DNA of 64,000 bases. It comes from Aquimarina macrocephali JAMB N27. GTDB lineage: Bacteria > Bacteroidota > Bacteroidia > Flavobacteriales > Flavobacteriaceae. Positions 7,302 to 17,390 of this stretch are shown in pieces. The notes beneath the pieces were generated by a model. The model was not told where the DNA came from and did not search any database. It was given only the letters and a program-made list of their open reading frames with translations. Position 1 is the first letter of the stretch. Each line of letters starts with the position of its first letter. A program made the translations under genes and the position numbers. The stretch is taken from assembly GCF_000520995.1 (NCBI RefSeq), contig NZ_JACA01000001.1, positions 434,001 through 498,000 on the forward strand. Direction: 5' to 3'.

Positions 7302-10300
7302 CTAGTGATTAGCTTCAATACATACTAATCCCTCATTATTTCTAGCAAAAAGAATCACTTCTTTTCCTTTAAATTTAAAAGGTCGTATTGCTTTTACATC
7401 TCCTTTAATTAAGGTGCCACTTTTAACTGCGGGAATAGGACCAAAATTATTCTTTCCATTATTTTTAAGTACCAATCCATAACCAGCATCATTTCTAGGA
7501 GTTTCAATTTCTGATTGAAATAGGTTTCCGGCAATAAGAATATCTTTTAATCCATCATCATCAAAATCATCAATATGAATATCGTTTATAGAAGATAGCT
7601 GTGCTTGTTTTGGAAGTTCTATAATTTTGAATTTTCCATTTCCTAAATTTTCTATAAAAATCGAAGCAAATGTATATGCCTTTGCATGTAATGCTTTCTC
7701 TAGTTTTTCTTGCCCATACACCTGAATTAGGTCGGCAGAACCAAAACCTTCATAGGTTGGAAATTTTTCTTTTATAAATGGCATTTGGAGCGAGGTACAT
7801 TCTCGACCGCGAAGCGGAAATAAATCTCCATTGTTATAATATCCTAATACAATATCATTGGTCCCATTATCATCAAAATCATTTGTATAAATCTCGAAAG
7901 GTTCTTTGGCAGAAGCTTTATATTTATAATTTAAGCCTAAGTTACCCACTACATAATCCATATCTCCGTCCTGATCAAAATCAGCACTATTAATCGAATT
8001 CCACCAACCATCAGTATTCTTAAACAAAGTGGTATCTTTTTTAAAAGTTTTATCTGTGTTTCTAAATACCGTTATAGGCATCCATTCTCCAACTATAACC
8101 AAATCAGATGAACCATCCTGATCAATATCTGTCCATATTGCATCTGTGACCATCCCGATTTCAGATAATTCTGGAGCAATAGTTTTAGTAATATCTTTAA
8201 AAACACCGTTGTCATTTTCTAATAGATAATTTGCTCCGGGATACAGATATTTTTGTGGTGTATGCCTACTTCCAACAAATACATCCAGATCTCCATCCTG
8301 ATCATAATCAAATGGTTTTATACAACTACCACTGGATACTATCTTTGGTAATCTATTGTTTTCTTTAATAAAGTTTCCGTTAGTATTTATATACAAACGA
8401 TCCTGATACATAGTATGATTTGCTGGCCATTCATTCCCACCACTTACCACATATAAATCTAAATCGTTATCCCCATCTGCATCAAAAAATTGCGCAGACA
8501 CATCTTCAAATGCTTTTTCTTTTTCCCATAGCGTACTGCACGAAGATTGAAAAGAACCGCCTGGTTGTTGTGTATACAATGCAGCCGGGTGGTTTTTTGC
8601 TCCGCCAATATAAAAATCATCCAATCCATCCTTGTTTACATCTCCAACAGCAAGTGCAGGACCAAACTGAGACATTTTATGCGGCAATAAACTTTCTTTT
8701 TCAAAATCATCATACATATTTTCTACATGCCTGTGGGATATGTTTATGCCTTTTGTAATATTCTTAAATAGCGGTACTACAGGATTCTTCTTTTTTTGAT
8801 TTGTAAAAGAAGCATCGTTGTAATTAATAATGACTCTTTTGTTAATTTCTGGATTGTTAATTACCTCTACCTTATCATCTGGCCAGGTTACTATAATTTC
8901 TTGTACCGTTGTGTTACTATTCAATCCGATATGTATAATTGGTTCTACCGCAGATTGATATCCTCTTGTGGGATAGTTTTCGAATATTTGAGTTGTTTTT
9001 TCTGTTTGTACGGCAATACGTGTACCTATTCCAAATGGGTTTTGGGAATCTCCTTTAAATTGAAACTGTATATAATTCTTATTTCTGGTATTATTTTTTA
9101 GAATAGTAGCTTCCTGATCAATATTATTAATAACCAGATCCAAATCCCCATCGTTGTCTAAATCTGCATAAGATGCACCATTAGAAAAAGTAGGAGCATC
9201 AATTCCCCAGGATGTGGATGTCTTTGAAAAAGTTAAGTCCCCATTGTTTTTAAAAAAGTAATTTCGGGTTTTTCGTTGTGGAGTTTTAAGAACTAGCTCT
9301 TCGATTACTTTTTTTATATTTTCCTTATTCTTTTGAGCCTGCTCTAATCGTTTTACTTTATATTTTCTAAAATCATTATTTCTAAAATCTCTTTTAAGAC
9401 CATTAGTAATAAATACATCTTTTAATCCATCATTATCAAAATCTGCAAACAATGGTGCCCAACTCCAATCGGTATTTGATATTCCTGCGAGATGTGCGAT
9501 CTCGCTAAAACATTCGTCAGAATTGTTAAGCTGTAACGCATTAAACATATACTGATAATGAAACCCATTATCAACAGCATGATTAAATGCCTTTGGGTTC
9601 ATCCCACTCATACTGGTTTTGATCCCATAATTATCCTCGGCTACCATATCCAATGAAATGATATCCAACAACCCATCATTATTAAAATCTGCAATATCGG
9701 TTCCCATCGAAAAATTAGACGTATGCCCGATAGATGATTTTATTTTTTCTGTAAATGTGCCATTTCCGTTATTAAAATAAAGGTAATCATGCTCGATATA
9801 ATCGTTTGCTACATATATATCGGGCCAACCATCTTGATTAAGATCCCCTATAGAAACCCCTAAACCAAAACCTAAAGGATTTTGTATGATTCCTGCCTGA
9901 TCAGAAACATCTGTAAATTTTCCTAAGTTATTTTGATACAATCGATCTCCTACCAGGTCATTTTTCTCGCTTTTATAGTCTTCTGGGTTATTGGTATTAA
10001 CAGGAGACACATTATGATTTAATAAAAACATGTCGACATCTCCATCTTTATCATAATCAAAAAATGCAGCTTGCGTACTATATCCAGAAAAATTAAGTCC
10101 ATATTGGGCAGCCGACTCAGTAAACGTACCATTTTTGTTGTTTATAAAAAGTTCGTTTTCTCTATTTATCGCTTTTCCTTTACCTGACTTACACACATAA
10201 AGGTCTAACCAACCATCTGCATTGATATCTACCATGGTGACTCCAGTTGTCCACCCAAAAGAGCCTTTTACTTTTGCTTTCTCTGTGTGATTTTCAAATT

Positions 10301-10628
10301 GAAAATTCCCTTTATTGATATAAAGTCTGTTTTCTTTGAGATTGGAAGTAAAATAAATATCGGATAATCCATCATTATTAACATCTCCTATAGCAACACC
10401 TCCACCATTATAGAAATATTCATACACCATACTATTCATGGCACTACTCTCTGGTATTTGGTTTATGAAATGAATCCCCGAATGATCTGATAAAACTGAA
10501 GTAAATAATGTTTTATTTTTATCAGAATTTAGGTTTTGTTGAGTAGCTTCATTGTTGCGACATGATATGATTAGGAATATACTTATTAGTACTCCAAGTA
10601 TTTTTATTCTTTTACTATCTGTGATCAT
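7302..10628 (-). CDS. VCBS/FG-GAP repeat lipoprotein with ASPIC/UnbV domain (PUL-associated)
   Basis: 1108 residues. The lipoprotein signal peptide ends in a LIISC lipobox near residue 23. Many FG-GAP/VCBS blades follow, each with a calcium-loop motif such as DVNNDGLSDIY, DINADGWLDLY or DFDDDGLKDIL, giving one or two beta-propellers. The region near residues 510-590 (FGIGTRIAV ... QEIIVTWPD) is the ASPIC/UnbV domain. It is the third gene of the leftward SusC-SusD operon. Proteins of this type are common companions of SusCD pairs and are thought to sit on the cell surface and bind or process ligands. Enzymatic activity is not established. A short hairpin separates it from SusD and may lower its expression. 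Confidence 0.88.
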   Translation of the reverse strand: MITDSKRIKILGVLISIFLIISCRNNEATQQNLNSDKNKTLFTSVLSDHSGIHFINQIPESSAMNSMVYEYFYNGGGVAIGDVNNDGLSDIYFTSNLKENRLYINKGNFQFENHTEKAKVKGSFGWTTGVTMVDINADGWLDLYVCKSGKGKAINRENELFINNKNGTFTESAAQYGLNFSGYSTQAAFFDYDKDGDVDMFLLNHNVSPVNTNNPEDYKSEKNDLVGDRLYQNNLGKFTDVSDQAGIIQNPLGFGLGVSIGDLNQDGWPDIYVANDYIEHDYLYFNNGNGTFTEKIKSSIGHTSNFSMGTDIADFNNDGLLDIISLDMVAEDNYGIKTSMSGMNPKAFNHAVDNGFHYQYMFNALQLNNSDECFSEIAHLAGISNTDWSWAPLFADFDNDGLKDVFITNGLKRDFRNNDFRKYKVKRLEQAQKNKENIKKVIEELVLKTPQRKTRNYFFKNNGDLTFSKTSTSWGIDAPTFSNGASYADLDNDGDLDLVINNIDQEATILKNNTRNKNYIQFQFKGDSQNPFGIGTRIAVQTEKTTQIFENYPTRGYQSAVEPIIHIGLNSNTTVQEIIVTWPDDKVEVINNPEINKRVIINYNDASFTNQKKKNPVVPLFKNITKGINISHRHVENMYDDFEKESLLPHKMSQFGPALAVGDVNKDGLDDFYIGGAKNHPAALYTQQPGGSFQSSCSTLWEKEKAFEDVSAQFFDADGDNDLDLYVVSGGNEWPANHTMYQDRLYINTNGNFIKENNRLPKIVSSGSCIKPFDYDQDGDLDVFVGSRHTPQKYLYPGANYLLENDNGVFKDITKTIAPELSEIGMVTDAIWTDIDQDGSSDLVIVGEWMPITVFRNTDKTFKKDTTLFKNTDGWWNSINSADFDQDGDMDYVVGNLGLNYKYKASAKEPFEIYTNDFDDNGTNDIVLGYYNNGDLFPLRGRECTSLQMPFIKEKFPTYEGFGSADLIQVYGQEKLEKALHAKAYTFASIFIENLGNGKFKIIELPKQAQLSSINDIHIDDFDDDGLKDILIAGNLFQSEIETPRNDAGYGLVLKNNGKNNFGPIPAVKSGTLIKGDVKAIRPFKFKGKEVILFARNNEGLVCIEANH

Positions 10629-10650
10629 GACATATATTGTATACTAGCAT

Positions 10651-10684
10651 AAACACCTAAAAATAATAAAATTCTTAGGTGTTT
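10651..10684 (-). terminator. Intercistronic hairpin between susD-like and VCBS genes
   Basis: A perfect 10-bp stem (AAACACCTAA / TTAGGTGTTT) around a 14-nt AT-rich loop. There is no good T-run on the minus strand, so it is more likely an mRNA-stability or partial attenuation element than a full terminator. Confidence 0.5.
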
Positions 10685-10720
10685 ACTAGCTTTAATAACT
10701 AACTCAACTTTCGGGTTTTT

Positions 10721-12241
10721 TTACCATCCAGGATTCGGTTTAAGATTAGTATTAATATTTATCTCCTGTAATGGTATAGGGTATAAAATATGTTTATCCT
10801 GAAAATTCTCTGCGAATGGTTTGTTATGATTTTCTAGCGTTGTTTTTATCGATTCTGTGACTGTACTTCCTCTTTGCCACCTATAAAGATCAAACCAACG
10901 AATACCAAATTCCATAGCTAACTCAACCGGGCGTTCATGATGTCGAATTTGATCCCTTAGCTGGCTTTGCGTCATTACTCCTAATGGAGCTGCTTTCCCT
11001 CGTTCTCTAACTTTATTTATCTCTATTATCGCTTGATCTGTTTTACCATTTTCATTTAAAGCTTCGGCATACATTAATAAAACATCTGCATATCGAATTA
11101 AAGCAATGTTTGTTCCGTTATAAAAGCTTACATCCTGATTAAAAGCATATTTTTTGAAGTATTTAGGATGGTTAAGATCACCAGATACAGCACTATATGC
11201 AATAACTGCATCTGCATCTCTACTATACATTTCAGAATTAGGATCGTCAAAGAAAATACTCTCATATACTCTTTCACTAATTTCTCCTCCGGTAGTTAAA
11301 TCTGTTTTCATTTCTTCAACTAACCAATCAGAGGGATAGAATAATTCCCACCCACCAAAGGCATAGGGAGAAACCTGAAAGTTAAAAACCTGTCGTTCAT
11401 CATTACCATTAGCACGATCTCCCGAAAATTGAATTTCAAATATACTTTCATTCCCGTTTTCTGCAGCTCCATTAAAATTATCTGCATAATTAGTTAATAA
11501 AGAGTATCCCATACCGGTTACTTCTCCTAATTTGACTTCTGCCTGGCTCCATTTTTCCTGAAACAAATATGCTTTACCCAATAATGCTTTTGCAGCACCT
11601 TGTGTAGCTCTTCCTTTCCATTCTGATGAATGTTCTGTCAATAAATCTGGTTCTGCTTCGGCAAGATCTTTTTCTATCTGCTCCCATATTTTATCAGGAG
11701 TTACCTGAGACACAAAAAGACGATCTAATTCTGTTTCATAAGTAGTTACCAGAGGTACATTTTCAAAACCGGTTACCAGCCAAAAATAGTATAGTGCTCT
11801 TAAGAATTTTGCTTCGGCCACAATCGTATTCTTATCTTCCTGAGATAGAGCTTCCATTTCTGGTATTCTTTGTATGATCTGATTAGCTCGACCTATACCT
11901 GCATAGCTACTTTGCCAAATATTGTATGGGCCTGTATCTTCTGTAGTATTAGAGAAACTTGCCAGTGATCGACTATATGTTTCTGCCGTATTATTGGTCA
12001 CATCATCAGCTCGGTATGCCATTGCAGTATACACCTCTTCAAAGAAAGCCCATTTACTTCCACTTGCACTATGCATTGCTCCATAAGTAGCTGTTAGCGC
12101 TTGTAACGCATGTTCTTCTGTTTGCCAAAAACTAGAATCAGTCAAATTCTCCTTGTTTGCAACATCCAAAAAATCGTCACTACAAGAATTTAGTATTCCT
12201 ATACTTAGAACTATAATTAATAAATAACTAATTTTTTTCAT
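10721..12241 (-). CDS. SusD/RagB-family surface glycan-binding lipoprotein (PUL 1)
   Basis: 506 residues. The signal peptide has lipobox LNSC near residue 20, followed by SDDFLD, the usual SusD start. Tetratricopeptide-like helices follow, with typical SusD motifs: AEAKFLRALYYFWLV, ATQGAAKALLGKAYL, LIRYADVLLMYAEALNE and the C-terminal RWFDLYRW and HILYPIPLQEI. It forms the lid over the SusC barrel encoded immediately upstream (30-bp gap) and captures ligand at the cell surface. Specificity cannot be read from sequence. The divergent operon points to a galactose- and glucose-containing, possibly hydroxylysine-linked glycan. Confidence 0.95.
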   Translation of the reverse strand: MKKISYLLIIVLSIGILNSCSDDFLDVANKENLTDSSFWQTEEHALQALTATYGAMHSASGSKWAFFEEVYTAMAYRADDVTNNTAETYSRSLASFSNTTEDTGPYNIWQSSYAGIGRANQIIQRIPEMEALSQEDKNTIVAEAKFLRALYYFWLVTGFENVPLVTTYETELDRLFVSQVTPDKIWEQIEKDLAEAEPDLLTEHSSEWKGRATQGAAKALLGKAYLFQEKWSQAEVKLGEVTGMGYSLLTNYADNFNGAAENGNESIFEIQFSGDRANGNDERQVFNFQVSPYAFGGWELFYPSDWLVEEMKTDLTTGGEISERVYESIFFDDPNSEMYSRDADAVIAYSAVSGDLNHPKYFKKYAFNQDVSFYNGTNIALIRYADVLLMYAEALNENGKTDQAIIEINKVRERGKAAPLGVMTQSQLRDQIRHHERPVELAMEFGIRWFDLYRWQRGSTVTESIKTTLENHNKPFAENFQDKHILYPIPLQEININTNLKPNPGW

Positions 12242-12271
12242 TGTTCTGTTTTTTAATTTTTTTTCTAACTA

Positions 12272-15200
12272 TTACATCGATACACTAATACCGAAAATAA
12301 AAGATCTGGTTAATGGGTAGAATCCTCTGTCAACTCCTCTATTAAATGTTCCTCCATTTCCTAGACCTGGATCAAAACCTGAATAATCTGTAATGGTAAA
12401 TAGATTATTGGCGGTTGCATAAACTCTGATTCTCGAAACAGGAATCTTACTTATTGCAGATTCTGGAATCGAATATCCTATCTGTAGGTTCTTTAATCTT
12501 AAATATGATCCATCTTCCAGAAAATAGCTAGAAGGTCTAATATTATTGTTAGGATCACCAAATGCGTTTCTTGGAATATCTGTATTCGTATTTTGTGGTG
12601 TCCAAGCATTAACTAAATCAGAAGACACATTATTTCTATCTGTTCTATACAGCCACATTTTTACGCCATTGTAGATTTTATTCCCCTGAGTCCCTTGAAA
12701 GAATGCACTAAAATCAAAGTTTTTATATTTAGCATTAAGGGTTAATCCATATTCAAAATCAGGAAGACCACTACCCATATACTTTTTATCATCATCGTTT
12801 AATTGACCATCCCCGTTTACATCAGTAAATCGTAAATCTCCCGGAGCCGCATCTGGCTGAACTGCATGCGCATCAATCTCTGCTTGATTTTGAAATATCC
12901 CATTGGCTTCAAACAGATAAAATCGTCCAATTTCTCCTCCCACTTCGGTACGAGTGGTAGGAAAATTATTAAACTCTATAAAACCATCAACACGAGCTTC
13001 GCCTTCTACTCCCAGTTTTGTGATCTTATTTTTTGAAGTACTTAAGTTTGCAGTAATATCAAAAGAAAAATCTTTGTACTCTTTACTACTATATGTAGCA
13101 GAAAACTCCCATCCTTTATTTTCTAAATCTCCTGCATTGGTTAAAGGATCTGTTGTAATCCCAGAACTACCAGGAACCTTAGTAAATACCAACATATCAC
13201 TTGTTTTAGCATTAAAATAGTCAAAGGAAGCTTTGATTCTATTATCTAATATCCCAAGATCAATACCAACATTGGTGGTTGCCGTTTCTTCCCATCGAAT
13301 ATCGGGTGTTGGTAGTGAAGTAGCAATTGCTCCAGATAGTACTGCTTGTGTTACATCTTCACCAAAAGGATAGTTTAATTGTTGTCCTCCAGAACCAATC
13401 CTTGCTAAAAATAAATGATTAGGGATAAGCTGATTTCCTAATGTTCCGTAGCTAAATCGAGGTTTTAGTTGAGTAAACAAATCCGTCTTAAAAAAGTTTT
13501 CATTGTGAACTGCCCAACCCAATGAAACAGAATAGAAAGTACCATATTGGTTTTTAGAGCTAAAACGTGAAGAACCATCTCTTCTGGCACTGGCTTGTAC
13601 ATAATATCTATTGGCATAATCATAACTTAAACGACCAAAAACAGATTGTAATGTACTGGAAACATTTCTACCAAAAGAAGAAGCATCTCCTATCCCGGCA
13701 CTCAGAGCTTGTATAGCATCAGATGGTAGTCTATTATTACTACCGCCCACCGAGTTAAATACATTTTCTTCTTTAGAGCCACCAACAAGGATATCAAAAT
13801 CATGATCTCCAAATGATTTGACATAATTCAAAGTATTGTTTAATGTCCAACTGGTAGTCCTTGTTCTGGTTTCAGATAAAAAAGGATCTTCATTAATAGA
13901 TTGTGGTCCAAAATCATATGCTGGCTGAAAGAAAAAGAAATGTTCATTTTCTACATTTAATCCATATTGAAATTGATAACTTAATCCATCAAATAATTTT
14001 AAGTTGGCCGCAATATTAAATTGAGTGTATTCATCACGATCAATACGATCAGTTAATTCTCCCTGGCCTATTGGATTCCCAGAACCTAAACCAGTTGCAG
14101 GTGTAGCAAATCCATTTAACGAATTTGCATCATATATTGCCTTATGAGGTAATTGAGAATAGATATTTAGAAATGGAGAAAAACTAGCATTACCTCCATC
14201 AAGTGGTTCAAAAATACTTCGCCTTTTTTCTTTGGCATATGCCAAACCAGGAGAAATCTTCAGTCGGTTATTCAACAATTTAATATCCATATTTAACCGG
14301 GTATTAAATCTGTTGAAATCTGTATTAATAACAGTTCCTGAATTGGTAAAATAACCTGCAGAAAAATTATAGGTAGTATTTTCTGAACCTCCCGAAACTC
14401 CAATATCATGTTTCTGCTCAAAAGCGTTTTCATAATAAGCATCAGCCCAATCAGAATCTGCATACTGTTCTCCATTAGTAAGATATGGAGCAGGAGTTTC
14501 TCCTACATTAGCATATGCTTGGAGTTTTATCTGATCGTGTTGAGCTCTATTTGCTACCTCTATATTATCATTAATAGAATGTGTACTTATATATGAGTTT
14601 ACTACAACCTGTGGGTCTCCTCTTTTTCCTCTTTTTGTAGTAACGATAACTACTCCATTAGAAGCTCTAGAACCATAAATAGTAGCAGCAGACGCATCTC
14701 TAAGAATACTTATATTTTGGATATCGGCAGGATTTACATAAGATAAATCTCCCGGGACCCCATCAATTACAAATAAAGGATCATTATTATTTACGGTACC
14801 CATACCACGAATCCTAATTACCGGAGCACTCCCCGGAGCACCACTGGCTATTGCTACATTAAGCCCAGCTACTTGCCCTTGCAAAGATGTTGCTATATCG
14901 GCAGTAGGAATTTTTTGTATCTCCTCTATGTTTACCGAAGTAATTGCGGCAGTTAATTCTGATTTTTTTTGCGTTCCATAACCTACCAGAACAACCTCTC
15001 CCAGGCTCTGCGCATCTTCCTCAAGGCTAACATTGATTACCGTTTGATTACCAACTAAGATTTCTTTGGTAACAAATCCTAAATATCGATATACTAATGT
15101 TGTTTGCTGGCCCGAAACTTCAATTGAGTAATTTCCATCAAAATCAGTTTGTGTTCCTTGAGTTTGATCTCCCATAATTGTAATTGTAACTCCCGGTAAA

Positions 15201-15340
15201 GGAGAACCGCTACTATTTTCTGAAACATTACCTGTTATTACTGCATTTTGCGCATAAGTATTAGCGAATCCAAATAGAGTAAGCCCAAGTAGAGTTAAAA
15301 AAAATGAATACCATTGGTTTTTCTTTTTTTTTGCTTCCAT
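12272..15340 (-). CDS. SusC/RagA TonB-linked outer-membrane receptor (PUL 1)
   Basis: I choose ATG at 15338-15340 (1022 residues). A GTG two codons upstream is the alternative. The signal peptide ends near ANTYAQ. A carboxypeptidase-regulatory-like domain (about 35-110, with TDFDGNYSIEV) is followed by a TonB plug (about 115-235, VVLVGYGTQKKS, then RGMGTVNNNDPLFVIDG) and a 22-strand barrel to the C-terminus, which ends in an aromatic, hydrophobic strand (SFIFGISVSM). It imports ligand across the outer membrane using TonB energy, together with the downstream SusD. The frame is intact, unlike the SusC gene of PUL 2. Its promoter lies in the 140-bp divergent region shared with the GntR-type regulator. 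Confidence 0.95.
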   Translation of the reverse strand: MEAKKKKNQWYSFFLTLLGLTLFGFANTYAQNAVITGNVSENSSGSPLPGVTITIMGDQTQGTQTDFDGNYSIEVSGQQTTLVYRYLGFVTKEILVGNQTVINVSLEEDAQSLGEVVLVGYGTQKKSELTAAITSVNIEEIQKIPTADIATSLQGQVAGLNVAIASGAPGSAPVIRIRGMGTVNNNDPLFVIDGVPGDLSYVNPADIQNISILRDASAATIYGSRASNGVVIVTTKRGKRGDPQVVVNSYISTHSINDNIEVANRAQHDQIKLQAYANVGETPAPYLTNGEQYADSDWADAYYENAFEQKHDIGVSGGSENTTYNFSAGYFTNSGTVINTDFNRFNTRLNMDIKLLNNRLKISPGLAYAKEKRRSIFEPLDGGNASFSPFLNIYSQLPHKAIYDANSLNGFATPATGLGSGNPIGQGELTDRIDRDEYTQFNIAANLKLFDGLSYQFQYGLNVENEHFFFFQPAYDFGPQSINEDPFLSETRTRTTSWTLNNTLNYVKSFGDHDFDILVGGSKEENVFNSVGGSNNRLPSDAIQALSAGIGDASSFGRNVSSTLQSVFGRLSYDYANRYYVQASARRDGSSRFSSKNQYGTFYSVSLGWAVHNENFFKTDLFTQLKPRFSYGTLGNQLIPNHLFLARIGSGGQQLNYPFGEDVTQAVLSGAIATSLPTPDIRWEETATTNVGIDLGILDNRIKASFDYFNAKTSDMLVFTKVPGSSGITTDPLTNAGDLENKGWEFSATYSSKEYKDFSFDITANLSTSKNKITKLGVEGEARVDGFIEFNNFPTTRTEVGGEIGRFYLFEANGIFQNQAEIDAHAVQPDAAPGDLRFTDVNGDGQLNDDDKKYMGSGLPDFEYGLTLNAKYKNFDFSAFFQGTQGNKIYNGVKMWLYRTDRNNVSSDLVNAWTPQNTNTDIPRNAFGDPNNNIRPSSYFLEDGSYLRLKNLQIGYSIPESAISKIPVSRIRVYATANNLFTITDYSGFDPGLGNGGTFNRGVDRGFYPLTRSFIFGISVSM

Positions 15341-15402
15341 AATCACATTGTTTTTTGGTGATAATCCCCAATTTTACGAGGGGTTTAACGTAAAATATTG
15401 GC

Positions 15403-15450
15403 GCAATATAGAATTTTAGTTTTTAAAAAAGCAACTAGTACCTACCAGTT
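15403..15450. promoter_or_regulatory. Shared operator/promoter region between susC and the GntR-type regulator
   Basis: An 18-bp near-palindrome lies at 15433-15450: AACTAGTA, CC, TACCAGTT (7 of 8 half-site bases symmetrical). On the minus strand a TTG at 15432-15434 is followed after 21 bp by TATATTGC (15403-15410), close to the Bacteroidetes -33/-7 pattern, so the palindrome overlaps the susC -33 box. On the plus strand TATATTTG at 15471-15478 fits TAnnTTTG but is only 5 bp from the regulator ATG. The likely reader is the adjacent GntR/PBP1 protein. Binding is inferred. Confidence 0.5.
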
Positions 15451-15482
15451 TTTTTAAAGAAAAAATATGATATATTTGTAGT

Positions 15483-16481
15483 ATGAAAACAATTAATGTG
15501 GTAGAAAACATAGGTGTACCTAAATACAAACAGATCATTTCATCAATTGAAAGTGCTATTTTGTCTGGAGAGTATAAGCGTGGAGATAAATTACCATCAA
15601 TCAACAGTGTAAAGCTTCGATTCTCTCTCTCGAGAGATACAGTATTGCTCGCTTACAATGATTTAAAAGTAAGAGGAATTGTAAATTCTGTTCCTGGTAA
15701 AGGGTATTATGTAAAAAGTGAAAGTATAGAAATCGCTCAAAAGATTTTTTTATTATTTGATGAACTAAATGCCTTTAAAGAAGATTTGTATAATTCTTTT
15801 TTAAAAAGTTTAAATACGAATATCGAAGTAGATATTTATTTTCATCATTTCAATTATGATGTATTTAGCAAATTAATTTACGACAATATTGGCAGCTATA
15901 ATTATTATATTATTATGCCTGCAAATTTAAATGACATCCCCGCAATACTAGATGTCTTACCTCAAGATAGAGTATATATACTGGATCAAACTCGTCCCGA
16001 GCTTTCACAATACCCTACCATTCATCAAAATTTTAAGAAAGATATTTTAACCGGTTTGGTCAAAGGGCTTCATCTTCTAAAAAAATACCAAAAACTAGTA
16101 CTACTTTTTCAAGAGCAGAAACAGCCTGCAGGAATGTTTGAAGGTTTTAAAATGTTCTGTAACACCTATCGATTTGATAATGAAGTGATCGATTCTCTAG
16201 AAGGGAGAACGCTGGTTAAAGGAGAAGTTTACATAATTCCTGATGATAGGAGTCTTATTCGCATTATTAAAAAAATAAAAGAAGTAGAGTTTACTCTTGC
16301 AAAAGATATTGGTATCATATCCTATAATGATACACTTCTTAAAGAAATCGTAGAAGGAGGCATAACTACTATTTCTACCGATTTTAATAAAATGGGAGAA
16401 CGCCTGGCCGAAATGATTACGAATAAGGAACAGATTAGAATCGAAAACGTAAATAATTTAATTTTAAGAAATTCTCTTTAG
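15483..16481 (+). CDS. GntR-type regulator with periplasmic-binding-protein-like sensor domain
   Basis: 332 residues. Residues about 8-75 are a GntR winged helix-turn-helix (KYKQIISSIESAILSGEY, RGDKLPSIN, SLSRDTVLLAYNDLKVRG, PGKGYYV). Residues about 85-330 resemble a LacI/GalR-type sugar-binding (PBP1) domain rather than FadR or HutC types; blocks include FEGFKMFC and KDIGIISYNDTLLKEIVEGGITTISTDF. This fusion is typical of Bacteroidetes sugar-catabolic regulators. It is the first gene of the rightward galactose operon and is divergent from susC, so it probably represses both until a sugar ligand binds. Galactose or a galactoside is the natural guess. Confidence 0.92.
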   Translation: MKTINVVENIGVPKYKQIISSIESAILSGEYKRGDKLPSINSVKLRFSLSRDTVLLAYNDLKVRGIVNSVPGKGYYVKSESIEIAQKIFLLFDELNAFKEDLYNSFLKSLNTNIEVDIYFHHFNYDVFSKLIYDNIGSYNYYIIMPANLNDIPAILDVLPQDRVYILDQTRPELSQYPTIHQNFKKDILTGLVKGLHLLKKYQKLVLLFQEQKQPAGMFEGFKMFCNTYRFDNEVIDSLEGRTLVKGEVYIIPDDRSLIRIIKKIKEVEFTLAKDIGIISYNDTLLKEIVEGGITTISTDFNKMGERLAEMITNKEQIRIENVNNLILRNSL

Positions 16482-16484
16482 CTT

Positions 16485-17390
16485 TTGTATCAAATAAACC
16501 ACATAAAAGGGCAAAAAAGTCCTAAGCACCACATCGAACTTTTAAAAGCAGATCAAAGTTCAAGTGCCATAATAGCTTTAAATTTAGGAGGAAGCATACA
16601 AGGGTTATCAATTAATGGTAAGCACATAATAGCTGGGCTTGAATTATTAGATTATAATACCACATATGCCTCTGCTGTTTTATTCCCTTTTGCCAATAGA
16701 ATAAAAAATGGAAAGTATATTTTTAAAGACAAACAATATGTTTTAGACCTTAATGTAAAAAAAGAAAACAATGCTTTACATGGCCTGATATATAATAAGA
16801 CTTTTACCTATATAAAAGAAGAAGTTAGTCTCAATCATGCTTCTGTAACTATTGGTTATGAAGAAACCAAAAAAGTAAAAGGATTTCCTTTTAAATACGC
16901 TATACATTTAACATACACTCTATCTGCCAATACTTTAGAACTCTCTGTAGTTGTAGTCAATAATGACCAAGTTCCTTTTCCTTTCACTATTGGATGGCAT
17001 CCATATTTTTTAAGTAGTGATTTACATGAGAGTTTTCTTACTGTTGAAAGCAATAAAAAATTAGTATTCGATAAGGATATGATCCCTATGAAGATCAAAG
17101 ATATTACCATAAAAGAACCTATCCAGATCAAAGACAGGCTTTTTGATGATTGTTATATTCTTAACAATAATTCAGCAAAATTTAATACTCCAGAGTATTG
17201 TTTGATTCTTGAGTCTTCTTCAGAAGAAAATTATCTGCAAGTATTTACACCCGAAAAGAGAAATATAATAGCCATCGAACCCAAAACAGGGCCATCTAAT
17301 AGTTTTAATAACAAACTCGGATTAAGTACTCTGAACCCAAAAGAAACCTACAAGATAAATTGGAAAATTAAACTTCGGAACAATGAATAA
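16485..17390 (+). CDS. galM: Aldose 1-epimerase (galactose mutarotase)
   Basis: 301 residues from a TTG start 3 bp after the regulator stop. No usable ATG lies near, and the N-terminus at this TTG fits the family. Motifs of the GalM beta-sandwich are present: FANRIKNGKY, NALHGLIYN (substrate His), GWHPYF (catalytic His) and IAIEPKTGPSNSFNN (catalytic Glu). It interconverts beta- and alpha-galactose so that galactokinase, encoded downstream, receives its preferred anomer. There is no signal peptide, so it is cytoplasmic. Its last 8 bp overlap the next gene, showing tight operon packing. Confidence 0.9.
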   Translation: MYQINHIKGQKSPKHHIELLKADQSSSAIIALNLGGSIQGLSINGKHIIAGLELLDYNTTYASAVLFPFANRIKNGKYIFKDKQYVLDLNVKKENNALHGLIYNKTFTYIKEEVSLNHASVTIGYEETKKVKGFPFKYAIHLTYTLSANTLELSVVVVNNDQVPFPFTIGWHPYFLSSDLHESFLTVESNKKLVFDKDMIPMKIKDITIKEPIQIKDRLFDDCYILNNNSAKFNTPEYCLILESSSEENYLQVFTPEKRNIIAIEPKTGPSNSFNNKLGLSTLNPKETYKINWKIKLRNNE

